This document shows, piece by piece, positions 22,383-35,273 of a DNA stretch of 64,000 nt. The position numbers and the translations under genes are program-made. Source of the stretch: Haliclona indistincta (lineage: Eukaryota > Porifera > Demospongiae > Haplosclerida > Chalinidae). Where the stretch lies: assembly GCA_964017065.1 (NCBI GenBank), contig OZ024792.1, positions 2,013,254 to 2,077,253 of the forward strand, in the 5' to 3' direction. How positions within the stretch are numbered: position 1 is the stretch's first letter; each line of letters starts with the position of its first letter. The notes beneath the pieces were generated by a model. It was given only the letters and a program-made list of their open reading frames with translations, was not told the DNA's origin and did not search any database.

Positions 22383-25300
22383 ATGTCTGGTTGGTTCAAG
22401 AGAAGACTCAAGTATGATCCATTGAAGTCCGAGTTATTGAGTGAGTTTGTTTAGTTTTTAGAAAACTGCTAGCTATTACGACACATCGCCTAGTATTGAA
22501 GGGTGTGGCCCGCCAAGGTGTCTGAAAGTGAAATATCAAGTTTCTAAGCAGACTCTAGACAATCTAATCATTTATGTTGTTCAATGCAGTGTCACTGTTT
22601 CTATCTACTGCCCCTGCACAGAAGACATGACACAAGCATGCTAGTGCAAATATCACGCATTTCAGTCTGCTAGTGCAAATATCACGCATTTCAGCATGCA
22701 TACATGTATATTATGGAAGTAGGTTTACGTGCAGTATCATCTTGGCTCTTATGTGCTGCTAGTGTAGGCAATCATAATATTTTATTCTTGCTCTCTCTAC
22801 AGAGGACCAACAAGAGAAAAAGAAGCCATCTAAGAAGGTCTAGAAATTAGAAATGATCTGCTAGTGTAGTAGTTTGATAAACATGCTTGTACAACCCTAG
22901 TACATGTGTTTTAAGGTGGCGGTATACCGTCTGGGCGTGGCTACAGTGGTTTCGAAAACAGCTTGCTATCCAGCTAGAAGACAAAACTAAGCGCCAAAAA
23001 CCAGCTACATGTCGAGAAGATAGGTAAACAAACCTGTTTTGCAAGTATTTCGAACGCACCTCGTACCATCGCCAGATACACAGCCCATCAAGATCGATGA
23101 TCCATTCACCAAAAATCTCTCCACGGGAGTCTTCGAGTAAGGTAAAACAGTATTCACGATGCTTTAAACAGATTTCCCGAGGGCCAGACGAAGAGTTATT
23201 CCTGATTAATTCTTTGATTTTTGCAAAATACCGCAAAACAAGCCCCTGAGCTCCACTAACAATTGCGTGTTCTTGAGCATAAAACTGCAACACGAGTCGA
23301 TATTCAAAAAATCTCTACGTCTGGTGCTACTGTAGAAGATGCGCTGGTCTTCATTGCATCAAGCAAATGCACAGTGCTATTTTTGGTGAATGGTGGCAGC
23401 ATCCACTACTTCAAAGCGCCGTTGATCGCTAGGAAACATGAATATCATTACTACCATCGTGAATGTCATTATACGCATAACCGTATACCGCCACCTTAAA
23501 ATGTCTGTTTGCAGCTAGACTATCACTGGATGTGCTATTGCATGATTCTATCTGCAAACTAAGTCATGGCTGTTCATGGGTGGATACAGAGGTTTTATTA
23601 CTTCTTGCAAGGAAGATTTGAGTGTAAAGCGTCGCCTTGCAGTCACTAATGTGTCAAATCACTGGTATTTATTCACACAATGGAGCATCGGTCTACACTC
23701 TACGGTTTACAGCGGTTTAATGTCTTCTTGCCGGGAAGCCATTGAAACGTTAATGAATACCGTTCATTATGAATCGTTAGCACTTCGAGTGCGAGTTATA
23801 TTAACGTCATCTGGAGCGCTAGCGTAAACGGTGCGGTATGGTCGATCGAGTTCGAGTCAAGTAAAGCTCTGCCTCTTAACTTACTGATCTATTCAATATG
23901 GCTGTTCGCACGACTTGTGAGCCAACGCGGTCCAGCGCTTATCCTGATGATCTAAGATGGCGCATGGTGTACCAACATGAAGCACTGGACTTGACGTACG
24001 AGGCCATCGCAGCCAATTCTTACTTCGTATTCGTCCTCGTCAGATGGCACCAAGTTAGATGGATGATTACTAAGACCAGTACCAAAAGAAGAGGGTTGAT
24101 AGTAGCCAGGGAATGGAGCCCAGGGCGAATAGCGCCAAGATCGATCCATAGTTGAAGGCTACACGTCGAGCTAGCTACACGCGCCACGTGGCCTGGTTTA
24201 GATCGGACTCCTCTTTACCTTACATTCGATTCGTACGAACTTACCGCGCGCTTATAGCGCGCGCTAGCTCAATCGATCCGGGCCAAAGAATGTATTTCAA
24301 GGACTTAGCGAATTAACAGGTCACGCTCTACGCTTTACGCTCTACGCTTTTTCCTTGCAAGAAGTCATGAAACCGCTGTATGCTTTACCCTTGCAAGAAG
24401 TAATGAAACTGCTGTACTGATTGTGTACAAGGCCTAGGCTTGCTAAAGATGAAGATAATCTATTCTAGGTTCTGTCATGTTGAGTTGTGGTGACATTTGA
24501 ACACTAATAATTACAGTGTATTGTAGCCTCCATTTTGCTTCAGGTCATCCCTACATAGGACTCCACTATTGTGCAACCCTAATATCATTGTTGTTCTGCT
24601 GTAGTACGTTTGTTAATTATTATCCAGGATTTGAAGAAACTGTTAAAAAATGAGAGAGCCAGAGCTGAAAAACTTAAAGTGGAGATACGGGTATGTGCAG
24701 TGCTGTTGTTACATGTGTACATATGGGATTGGTCAAACACTACATTTGGTGCTTAAAGCACTTCATAAGTGCTGCTTGAAACAAAAGCACAGCTTGATAA
24801 TGCACGAGTCGATTAGTCTGCCCGACAGAATGTATTGTCGCATGGTCATTGGTCAATTATGTACCACCACATGTTCATTATTGTGTCAATCGGTGTGTTT
24901 GTTGCAATTTAGGTTACGTTTCGCCCATGTATTATAATGTATAGTACTGTATCCACGTCAATCCTGCAATTGTGCCATGGAAAAAGAAACCATAGAGAAA
25001 AAGAAGCCACGTCTGTCTTTATGTAGAGACAGCAACCGTAAGCCTTAAAGTGTGGAAAACAGGAATGAAACTGCTTATCGACGTTTTGTGTGTGTCTAGT
25101 GCTTCGATCGTGGTATCATGGTGTGAGCGGGAGCCTCGTTAAATTACCATGTTCTAGGTTTGCTATGCTAGGAGAACCGGCGTTTCTTTAGCTCGTAGGA
25201 TCTTTGTTGTCGAATACGTTTTCGCGCACCTAACTTGTTTTTTTTGCTAGCAGTTCTGTTACCTTTGCACCGAGGGACCATATCAAATGACTGAACTGAC

Positions 25301-28300
25301 TAGTTCATCTTTACTGCACAAGTGCACATGCATCACTTCTTGTTTGCTGTAAAACTTTTGCACAAACTTGTTTGACCTTTGTTTACAAGTGAGAGTAATG
25401 CTAGCAATTGAGCGCCTACAAGTGTTGTAAACCACAGGGAACTATATCAAACATACGCACTGTGCGGCTGTGCCACTATATCCAGTTTATAAAACTGTCG
25501 GTTGTCTTTGAAGTGTGGCTTCAGTGGGATATAAAGGGTGGATATAATTATACGCAACGGCATAGTATACGTATAATATGTTATACCATTCCTACCCGTG
25601 GTGTATCACGATAAAGTAGTAAACGTGATCATCAGTTGGTACAGAAAGCGCTGTTGCTGTAAAAGAGGTTCTGTTATATAAAACTAAGCCATGACTTGCT
25701 GTTTTGTAGCTAGCACGGCTACTTTGTGTAATTTTTTTCACAGAAATAGCTTTTGCAGTGAAAGTTTGCTTGACACCCTATGGTAGCATAGTGTGTGGTG
25801 CACTGGGAGAAGGAACTCTCTTGGCCATACGCTTTGTACATAACAGCTGAGATACCACCAAGTAGCAAATTTTTCCTTCTTGTAACGGTTACTTTGTGTA
25901 ATTTTATCTGCCACAAGGATAACTTGAGGACTCCATAAACAGAACCAGCGAGTACTACTGGAAGAAAACGTTTTTTGTATGCACAGAATGAACACAAAGT
26001 TCAATAATTCGTCTTTCACACACTACACTCGGTATTAGCTGTACAGTTACAAATTGTTAACACAATTTCCAATTTTTTTTGCCAGCGGTAGAAGTCAAAT
26101 GCAATAGCTATATACAAGTTACTGAAGCTGCTTTCACAGATGTCAGCACTTGTCCTGCGACGCTACTCAGCTGTTGTTTGTAATGCTAAGTGAGAGTGAC
26201 CATTTTGTTCTTGTAAATGTTCGGAAACGTTCGTCATACCCGCTGCAGTGACTGTTTCAGTCCGGATGGTAGTATATACGGGTTCGTTGCGTATCCACCT
26301 TAGTACTATGTTATCTATGTCCCTACATACCACTGCTTAGCGGCTGTGGTAATGCAGTTACTCAAGCACTAAAGTGCCTCACCCATCCCTGCTAGTATTA
26401 GTAATTTATATATTTTTTTTTCTAGGATTTGAAATTAGTTATATTGGATGAAAATATTAGAATAAGACATATTGACAAGGAGATTGAAGAAGTAAGTACA
26501 TTACAAAAGTGTAGTTCTATGAGCACTAGTTACAACATGTAGTAGTCTACATGCATAGATTAATATTAAAGAAAATAAAAAGATTCAAAAGGATGAGGAT
26601 ATCTGCCACTGGCCCACAATGTAAACCAACAAGGAGATAACACAGTAGGATTAGCCAGTCAATCATGTTACTATTCCGTGTTACCTCCTTATTGTGGTCC
26701 AGTGGCAGATTTCCTCATTGCTAATCTAACATCCCACATCATTGTAGAAATCTTTTATTTTCTTGTTTGTGTCCTTTTTCTTTTCGGTAAGATTCTATAT
26801 TTTGTGCAGTTTAAGCATAGACATAGTATCCCTTAGAGGGCCTGGCAACATGTGCCAATGCCCAATGCATTTATAATACAGATGACAAGCTCTTTGATGT
26901 GAAAACGGCGATATAAATTTCGCAATTAATTTTCTTGATTGTGATCCATTGTCAGCTAAGTGTTAGACGCCATTATTGCGATTGTGCAATACGCACGTGA
27001 CCAAGCAGTGGTTAGCACACGTGACCAAGCACTCATCACTACTTAATGACGGTTCAAAACTAATTTTGTTTTCACTACAGCGTACTGCTTGTAATGATAT
27101 TAAATCGATTTTGATAGATGATCTCATAGAGTGGAGGAACATGAAAGCAAGGTAATTTTTCTAAATGAAATGTTGTGCTACCATGTGACTACACTAGCTT
27201 TATATATGGTTCTGTATACTACCGTAATCTCTAGCATAGGTTAGCAGGCCTGTTCCATTTTTAGCCATGGCATTCTTGATAGCAGATAACATTCCTGTAT
27301 GTATACTATAAGAAGCCATAAGATAGTAGTATTATGATCTCCACTCCAAAAGTGATCTCTGATGCCGATAATGTACTTTGTGCATTGTCGCGTCTTTCAA
27401 TAGTTTACAAGTGTAATTCCTCACATATATGTTATGCGCAAACCATTGATCGGGACAATCCATGGATTGCGCTGCTCAAAGTATGGATCCGTGCTTTGCG
27501 CGGGCAATCCATGGATTGTGCAAGTGCTGCGCAATCCATGGATTGCGCAATCACACATGCGTCAAGCGTTCATGCAAAAGAAGAAGAAAGGGATCAAGGT
27601 GATCAGTCGAGAAAAGGGAAAGTAAATTGTGCCTTACCTTTCGGCTGGCGATCCTCACTTCAAGTTCTGGGTGAATTCTCTTGGATTTCGCCGGATTAGA
27701 TTACCCAGCTCTTGGACTGAGGAACGTATTGTGTTTTCCAGCCAAGAAAACTTTATTGAGCTTAGATTGTTATTGATGTGATTAGGATGCTTTGACGTGC
27801 ACGCAGGACAAGAATGACACTACCCTGCTAGACAGATTTCCTCGTGTTGCATACATTGAGGATTTCCTTGAACGATATATTGTGCAGCAGGCTTCACACA
27901 GTTCATCTCATGTATCTCAACCTTGCTGCCTCAGTATACATAATATTATTTACTAGCTAGAATACTATAGGCAATCAAGTTGAGCAGCATTGCTGCCGGA
28001 GGTGCTTCATCAGAGTCTGCCGCTTCTCCATGCATCAAAGGTTTGGCCGAGATCCATACTTCGAGTCCCTTGTTTCGCAATCCATGGATTGAGCAGACAA
28101 TCCATGGATTGTTGCGCAAAGCACGGATCCATACTTTGGGCAGCGCAATCCATGGATTGTCACGATCCATAGTTTGCGCACAACATATACATGTAACTGT
28201 GTCTTGGTTGCAAAAAAGTTATCTCCCTTGATATGATTCTCAATAAGTGGACAGCCTCGTGTTTTGATGTTAGTGAACTTCCTTCACACTCTGCATGTGT

Positions 28301-28424
28301 CTTCCTGCCCTTAATTTCTCTCTTCTCTCCTTTTTCCCCTCTCTTCTGTAGACAAAGTAAGCGGCGGCCCAGGTTCAGCACTACCGAAGGAAAGGCCACC
28401 TATTGCAATAGTAGTTCATGTTAG
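22383..28424 (+). CDS. Small coiled-coil protein, gene B of the three-member family (multi-exon)
   Basis: Exons 22383-22440, 22803-22837, 24628-24690, 26426-26491, 27081-27151 and 28352-28424 sum to 366 nt, 121 aa plus stop. It starts MSGWFKRRLKYDPLKSELL. Exon 3 reads DLKKLLKNERARAEKLKVEI and exon 4 DLKLVILDENIRIRHIDKEI, both coiled-coil-like and phase 0. Exon 5 ends EWRNMKAR and the last exon starts QSKRRP as in gene A, but the tail then differs because a hairpin (CATGTTAGACA / TGTCTAACATG) lies at the stop. Every exon has its counterpart in gene A with the same phase. As in gene A, the exon 2 donor is weak (GTCTAG). No known family recognised. Confidence 0.55.
22915..23495. mobile_element. 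TTAA-flanked 581-bp element in gene B intron
   Basis: TTAA lies at 22,911 and 23,496. Inverted ends are GGTGGCGGTATAC. The paired segment in gene A (about 2,530-2,740) lacks it. The inner frames are unrecognised. Confidence 0.85.
23585..24418. mobile_element. TIR element with a transposase N-terminal remnant
   Basis: Both ends carry about 30-base inverted sequences (TACAGAGGTTTTATTACTTC at the left; the right, reversed, reads TACAGCAGTTTCATTACTTC). Inside, a plus-strand frame from 23,898 reads SAYPDDLRWRMVYQHEALDL then TYEAIAAN. This resembles the helix-turn-helix start of Tc1/mariner-like DDE transposases. It loses similarity after about 40 residues and no DDE part is present. Confidence 0.5.
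24940..26320. other. Intron of gene B with repeats, no gene seen
   Basis: 25,010-25,280 is repeated at 31,775-32,060 (AGAGACAGC... TGTGGAAAACAGGAA). Nothing else supported. Two overlapping minus frames near 25,720-26,020 have no recognisable content. Confidence 0.5.
27433..28190. mobile_element. TIR element with CAATCCATGGATTG end arrays, copy 2
   Basis: Inverted ends TGTTATGCGCAAAC and GTTTGCGCACAACA. CAATCCATGGATTG lies at 27456, 27505 and 27532 and at 28078, 28098 and 28146. The matching site in segment A (about 10,853, CACATATATAACAG) is empty, so this insertion is independent of copy 1. Confidence 0.8.
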
Positions 28425-28439
28425 ACACCATTGATGTCT

Positions 28440-29910
28440 AACATGAATTACAGGTTATGCGAACATGTTGAATCTTAATCTAAATCTAGATCAAGCAACA
28501 TTGACATTTATGTGTGAATGAAATGACATCATCATGACATCAATCATGTGCTCTTGAGAACAGTCAACCTACACACATTAAAAATGCACATTGTTATTGT
28601 CAAATTCTCTTATTTTATAAATGCATTGAGTCCACTTTGTTGTCATATAGCGATGCATCTTTAGGTCCATTGTTTGAAGGTCTTTTCTCAATGTGATCAG
28701 TCTTTTTATCACATTGCTAGCTTGTAGCACATTGCTACTGATTGTTCCTTGTTGTGACATAGCTGATAGTAGCAATAGTGTCATGTATTTGTCTACATAT
28801 GTCTCACCAACATACTACTGCATTGTGTGGTTTTCATGTTCAGTTTTCTTTGTGTCTGAGGAAAGTGCTTTACTATCATCGAATGTTGTGCAACTACGAG
28901 AAGGCGTGGTACAAAAACTCTCATGTACAAATATGTACCATTGCTTGAAGCTCAAGTGTAACTCTTCGTTATCTGTATTGACTGCTTATAGAGGTGTGTG
29001 TAGTCACTGGACCATGATGTTGTAAACAGACCTATCCGAACAATTTCTTGTACGAAATGAACTTGTCTAGAACAAGTAGAATCACGAGCTTTATATTGGT
29101 AAAACGTTTCAATCCAAAGATCTTCATCAGTTACTTACATCAGTAACAGATGATGATCTTCAGATGGAAACATGTTACCTATTATAATTATGATCGTTTC
29201 ATATGCTGCGGCTGAAAGGTCACAATTCTACTTGTTCTAAATGAAAACTGTCAAATCCAGACAAACTTGTTGTGTAAAGGTGCCTATAGCAAAGGCATGT
29301 AGAGTACAAGGGTACATATTGAGTCGTGGTTCAAACAGGTACTACTTAGTTTAAAGCATGTCCATGGCATTGAGTGAACACTCCTTTACAGACAGTAATA
29401 CGTCTTTCAGACAGTTTTCCACACATTCCGAGCTTCCTGGCCCAAGAAAATCGACTATAAAAACCAGATCCTCTATGGAGCTTTCAAAACAGGTGTGGTC
29501 TGGGAACGAGATTACATATGTATCAGTGAACAGTGCCCGAACTGATGCATCACTAAATTAATCACTACCACTATGATGATTTGTGATGGTCCTAGAACCC
29601 TCAAGTTTCTGAAAGATCTGGGGCGACGATTGAGTCCCATAGTGAACTCCAATCTCTCCTATGCCCATCTAGTGCAGTGCCTGTCTGTGGCACAGGGTAA
29701 CGCAGCCTCAGTGTTGGAATCTACTTCATAATCAATTACTTGAACCTAATCTTGAACTATTAACTTTTTTTTCCTTGTTAATTGTTACTAATAATTGGTG
29801 TGATAACAATAGCAATAGGTAATGATGACATTAACTATAATAATTCAAGTGTCATTTGATAATTCTATAGCCTGAGGTGTTGTTGAACTAGTGGAGATGG
29901 TCATCTTCTA
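28440..29910. other. Intergenic, no gene supported
   Basis: Up to about 28,670 it matches the 3' flank of gene A. At 29,064-29,242 an imperfect foldback has ends ACAAGTAGAATCAC / CAATTCTACTTGT. A 67-codon frame at 29,358 is unrecognised. Confidence 0.4.
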
Positions 29911-30143
29911 CATGGGGAAAATGGAACAGTAATTTTGTCAACATGGACATCTTCTTTCTTTCGACTACCCTTGAAAATTCAATCCTTAATTTACTCAAAA
30001 GTTGTTTTTATATGTAAAAATGCTAGACCAGTAGTGCAATAGACACAAGATTCTCGCGAGAATATTCCAGCAAGACAACTTAGTATTTAAAGGGTTAACG
30101 AAATTGGCAAAATAAACGACTAATTTAAAACTAGATTCTTTAA

Positions 30144-30658
30144 GGTTACGGGATACAGATACGATGGGCTTGGCCTGCGTTTCTTTGTGCTGTCAGCAAA
30201 CAGTGAAGGAGCTAGCTCCACTTACTGATGCTTGTAATTCTTCGAGACCAATATAATTAGCAAAAATAAAAGCTGTATCTAATCCGTTATGGCAGACCCA
30301 AAATTGTAAAACTTAACCAAAATCTCTTCTAGGATGATCACCAGCTTGGCAATATTGCACTCAGAGATACACAGCGACAGAACAGAGAGATTGACGAGAT
30401 TTTTTTCTTCTGAAGTGACAGACTAGGTGTAAAGTGGCATCTGCAACATCAAATACACATACACATTCTTGTGTAGCTCGAAGACGAAGAGAGATGTCAC
30501 AAAAATCTCTCGTCAATCCCTCCGAAGGGCCTAGCAGACTAAGCGGCTTTCTCTTCCAGAAGCTTATTTTTGGTTACAAAAATGCAACACAAACACAATA
30601 CAAAATACATTGATAACCGCACACAGCTGACAGCGTAACACCCTAGTATCCTGTAATC
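30144..30658. mobile_element. TTAA-flanked 515-bp element (gene C, unit 1)
   Basis: TTAA lies at 30,140 and 30,659. Ends GGTTACGGGATAC and, inverted, GATTACAGGATAC. It adjoins the last visible exon of gene C. The sister copy in unit 2 is 32,624-33,717. Confidence 0.75.
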
Positions 30659-30667
30659 TTAACTTAC

Positions 30668-33600
30668 TTTTTCCCAGCATTATATCAGATAGCTCACGAT
30701 CTGACCTAGCAAGTTCATCATCCTTCTACAATGAAATACATTATTAGTTAATTTCTCAAGAACGTTAACATTCTTACTAATTGAAGCTGAACTTGAAGGT
30801 CCTTGTTCGTTGATTTCTTACTTTTAGCAACTTTCTTCAAATCCTAGGAAAAATTGATTTATTAAATAACAAATTTCACAAGCCTCTCATGCAAATTGTA
30901 GTGTCAACTGCTTAGTCTAGAGATCTCAAAGATCTGAACAACTATTAGATTGCCATGGAAACTGAATTAGACGCCTTGGCACTATGTGCTCATGACATCC
31001 ATCGATCTGTGATCTAAACTTCGTAAACACAAACAAATGTACTCACTAGTAACTGTCCTTCAAGTGTTTCGACTCTTCCTCTTTCATCACTTAACAATTT
31101 TTCTAAATCCTGGATTGGCTCTCCTTCCTAAAAATTAATATTATACTGTTAATTTGTAGCCCAGGTGACCATAATATCAAAGGCGCCACACAGTGTATTT
31201 ACCGTATAGCCGGTTATTTTCATGTAGATTTAATTTTCGAACGGCTGGTGCGGGTCGAAAATTAGATTTTTTTTTTAAAGAACCAGAAATATTTTTTTGA
31301 ACAAACCCATTTAAGGGCATAATAATGAGTGATACAAAAATCAACAACCAGGCAAAGGGGATAATGGGGTACAAGTTCCCAGTATGGAGAGCGCATTGCC
31401 ACACTGGATGGCCGCTGACAGGCGCTGTCTCATTCGAAAAATTCTTTTTGCCTATTTAAAATGTTTTGTGATGTGGCTCTGTGACGAAAATTAGACCCAG
31501 CCAAAATTTGGCTAACGGAATATTTGGCCAGCGAAAAAAACCGGCTATACGGTATCACACACAATACAAGTGTAGAGACAACCATTGAATTGACAGGAAT
31601 GTGAATTTAATAAGCACATTTAGTCATAACTAAGTTAGGTATGTAATAGTTATATCACCCCTACGAGGAAATTATTCAATTTACAGTCACGAGCACGAGG
31701 GCGCAAAGCGCCCGAGTGCTCGTGACTGTAAATTGGATAATTCACAAGGTCATGGTAGGATCTGCTGTGTAGTGTAGAGACAGCGACCGTAAGGAGAGCG
31801 AAGCAAAGTGTGGAAAACAGGAAAGAAACTACTTATCGTCGTTTTGTGTGGGTCTAGCGCTTCAATCGTGCTATCAAGGGGCGAGTTATACTACGTGTCG
31901 CTGCGGAGACTCGTTACACTACGATGTTCTAGGTGTGCTAAGCTGAAAGAACATGTCTTTAGCTCATAGGATCTTTGTTGAATACGCTTTCGTGCACTAA
32001 ACTTCGTTTTTTTGCTAGCAGTCCGTGACCTTTGCACCGAGGGACCATATCAAACATCAAAGGATAATGGCACTTTAGTGCGTTTTAAACCACGGGCGGC
32101 ACCTTTGATACACCCACGCAACGGGATATAAGTAACAATGCATAAGATCTGATGCAAGATGAGAGACTCAATCCACATTATACAAGCACGCTCATCAAAA
32201 CTCTATACTACCGACATATTTCTCTACCTTCTCAGTAGTCACTGTCATCTCAGGTGGCTGCTTTTCATCATGTTCATCTTCTGTAGAAAGAGATGGAATA
32301 CAAAACATTATTATGATGGAATAGTGCATGCCCAAGAATAAGAGTCTACACCCAAGAAAAATTTTAGTTTTCTCGATGGAACAGTAAAATCTGTCACAAC
32401 ATTGAAATCTTCGTTCTTTCGATTACTTTTCAAAATTGAATCCTTAATGTACTTAATTTTTTACATGCGATACTGTATCAGAATGCTAATAAATCACCTA
32501 GAAAAATTTCATGGCATCTTTGTAACTGACATGAACACAAGTAAAACAGGAGAATGGAAACATCTTTGATATTGCTCGGCAAAATAAAGGACTAATTAAA
32601 ACTCTCTAGCAAACATTCTTTAAGGTTACGAGATACTGATACGATGGGCTTGGCCTGCGTTTCTTTGTGCTGTCAGCAAACAGTGAAGGAGCTAGCTCTA
32701 CTTACTGATGCTTGGAATTCTTCGAGACCAATAGACAAAGTATAATAAAAGCTGTATCCAATCCGTTATGGCTGGCCCAAAATCGGAAAACTTAACCAAA
32801 AATCTCTTCTTGGACAATCGCCAGCTTGACCAGTAGCAATATTTTTATCCCTATATTATCATTTGATTTTGTTAGAAATTTTTTATTAAATTTTTGGTGC
32901 AGGCTGAATTCGCCAAGATCATGTATCTCTTTGTTTCCACCATTAGTTAGGTTTGCTGTTGTTTCTTTTTATGTGAGCTTTAACTTTTAGCTCATAATAT
33001 TATTATTCCTAAATACTGAAACTAGCTCATGCATTCATGCATGCTGCAGTAATGCACAGCATACAATCACAGCCCACTCTGGTTTAGAAAATTTTGTATG
33101 GCTGTGATACTATCTAACAAGCAGCAGAACAGTGATACTACATAGCTTAGTCAGTGAGTTGTTCTTCGAAGACTCCAGACGCTCTCCATATGGCGACACT
33201 CTACTTCTAGAATTCGTGTGATTGGTCACGTGCGTATTACACATGGCGTTTAACACTTAACTGGCAACTGTTCGTGATCGTGAACTCGTCAAATTTACAT
33301 TGTCGTTTCGCTAAAAACTAAGTTCAACAGGCGCCTGCCAGGATAATTTGACGGCTGATCGTGGGTGTTTTGGTCTCGGCACTGCTTGCGTAAAAGGCGC
33401 TAGGCGAGTTGAAGAAAGAAGACGACGAAACTCGATTTTCATCATTTCCAGGTTCGTCACTTTAGTAACAATTTCGAGCAATTTCCTTGCTACTGTAAGA
33501 TGGGGCAACGCCATAGAGCAGATCTAACTGTCTTTCGACGTGTAAAATTCATCACCTGGCGAAATATCAGCGATTGAACGCTAATACATTGTATGTAGCC

Positions 33601-34763
33601 GCCATCTTATATTTCCGTTCATCCCTACATAGGGAGTCACGGTACACTACCGTGCCTCCCTAATAATATTGATAACTGCAAACAGATGAATGCGTAACAC
33701 CCTAGTGTCACGTAACCTTAACTTACTTTCTTTCAATTCATTGACTAGATCAGATATCACACGATCTGATCGTACATATTCATCCTCCTTCTACAGTAAA
33801 AGACATTGGTTAATTTCTCAAGAACGTTAACATTCTTACTAATTGAAGCTGTACTTGAAGGTCCTTGCTTGTTGATTTCTTACTTTCAGCAACTTTTTTC
33901 AAATCCTAGAAAAATTGATTTATTAAATGAACAAATTTCACAAGCCTCTCATGTAAATTGTAGTGTCAACTGCTCAGTCAACGATCTGAACAACTATTAG
34001 ATCGCCATGGAAACTGAAATAGACGCCTTCGCACTATGTGCTCATGACATCCATTTTATCAGTTTCTGCGGTGATCTAAACTTCGTAAACACAAACCAAT
34101 GTACTCACTAGTAACCGTCCTTCAAATCTTTCCACTCTTCCTCTTTCAACACTTAACAATTTTTCTAAATCCCGGATTGGCACTCCTTCCTAAAAATTAA
34201 TATTATACAGTTTATTAATAGAATTTGTAGCCCAGGTGACCATAATATCAAATGCGCCACACAGTGGTTTTATCACACGCAATACAAGTGTAGAGACCAA
34301 CCATTGAATTGACAGGAATGTGAATTTAATAAGCACATTTAGTCACAACTCAGTTAGGTATGTAACACTGCATAAGATCTGAAATATTGTGCAAGAAGAG
34401 AGACTAAGTTCAATCCACATTATACAAGCACGCTCATCAAAACTCTATACTATCGAGATATTTCTCTACCTTCTCAGTAGTCACTGTCATCTCAGGTGGC
34501 TGCTTTTCATCATGTTCATCTTCTGTAGAAAGAGATGGAATACAAAACGATTATTATGATGGAGAAGTGCATGCCCAAGAATAGGAGTCTACACCCAAGA
34601 AAAATTATAAAGAACGAAATCCTTTTAGTTTTCTCACACCGAGACATGTATTACGAAGTGCAAAACTGTGTCGCAAACGTGGTATGATACTGAAAAACTT
34701 ACTCGACGACTCGGACTTCAAAGAATGATACTTGTGTTTTCTCCCTTTCTTGACCCAGCTCAT
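30668..34763 (-). CDS. Coiled-coil protein, gene C, with a duplicated four-exon block (3' end not found)
   Basis: Minus-strand exons in order: 34703-34763 (MSWVKKGRKHKYHSLKSESS), 34470-34522, 34109-34189, 33840-33905, 33727-33790, then a second set 32228-32280, 31047-31127, 30778-30843 and 30668-30725. All have AG acceptors and GT donors and join in phase. The first exon resembles MSGWFKRRLKYxPLKSELL of genes A and B. Exons 3 and 4 (DLEKLLSVERGRVERFEGRL; DLKKVAESKKS) match coiled-coil exons 3 and 4 of A and B. The second set repeats exons 2-5. Because the block starts and ends in phase 1, the duplication leaves the frame open. The last exon must start in phase 1 and was not identified, so the C-terminus is unknown. 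Confidence 0.5.
31202..31552. mobile_element. TA-flanked mariner-like MITE, 351 bp
   Basis: TA lies on both sides. Ends CCGTATAGCCGGTTATTTTC and, inverted, the same with one mismatch in 20. The duplicated unit at 34,262-34,278 has the empty TA site, so insertion followed the unit duplication. Confidence 0.9.
31650..32125. repeat. Composite insertion in gene C unit 1
   Basis: Missing from unit 2 (near 34,363). It begins with a near-perfect hairpin at 31,678-31,738 (TTTACAGTCACGAGCAC and complement) and continues with sequence shared with 25,010-25,280. Confidence 0.65.
32624..33717. mobile_element. TTAA-flanked element with a nested repeat (gene C, unit 2)
   Basis: TTAA lies at 32,620 and 33,718. 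Ends GGTTACGAGATAC and, inverted, GGTTACGTGACAC. About 32,860-33,667 is an insertion of the 1.26-kb interspersed repeat family in reverse orientation. The sister element at 30,144-30,658 lacks it. Confidence 0.7.
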
Positions 34764-35273
34764 GATCACGAGAACACGTCACCGATCGAGAGAACACAGA
34801 ATCTCGTCCCCAGGTGAAGTAAATACCGGGATCTCTGCACCACGAGCGGAAAAAAGTCGTTAATGCGTGGATGGTTTAATACACGTGACTAGCAGTGAAT
34901 TTGATTGGTCAGCAAGTAGATCGGTCTACTTCCGCTTTAGCTTTCTACTAGAGCTGAGCTCGAGTCAGTTGTTGCCGTTCATCACTATTGCAGACAGCTG
35001 TAGCGGGTGGGTAGTGATCATTATTTTCAGCTACAGCTTCCTGGCCTGCTGCTGCTGCAGAATACCATAGATGATTAGATGATCATACAGTACATAATCC
35101 ACAAAGTCATGACGGGCACAAAGTAACGATGAGGAGGCTGCTCGACTGTGCAATGATGCAATCGGTCGAATGTTATTATAATCAAAGCGAGTCAAAATTA
35201 ATAGCTATAGGCCCCACGCCAGCAACAAGGGCGGGCCTAACTAGCAGCAACAAGAAAATTTTTAAAGCTTTAA
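34764..35273. other. Promoter side of gene C and flank duplicated at 1-390
   Basis: About 34,990-35,240 matches 1-360. No gene is supported. Confidence 0.5.

Noticed and set aside
25719..26019. Two overlapping minus-strand frames in gene B intron
   Set aside because: No family resemblance, no supported splice sites.
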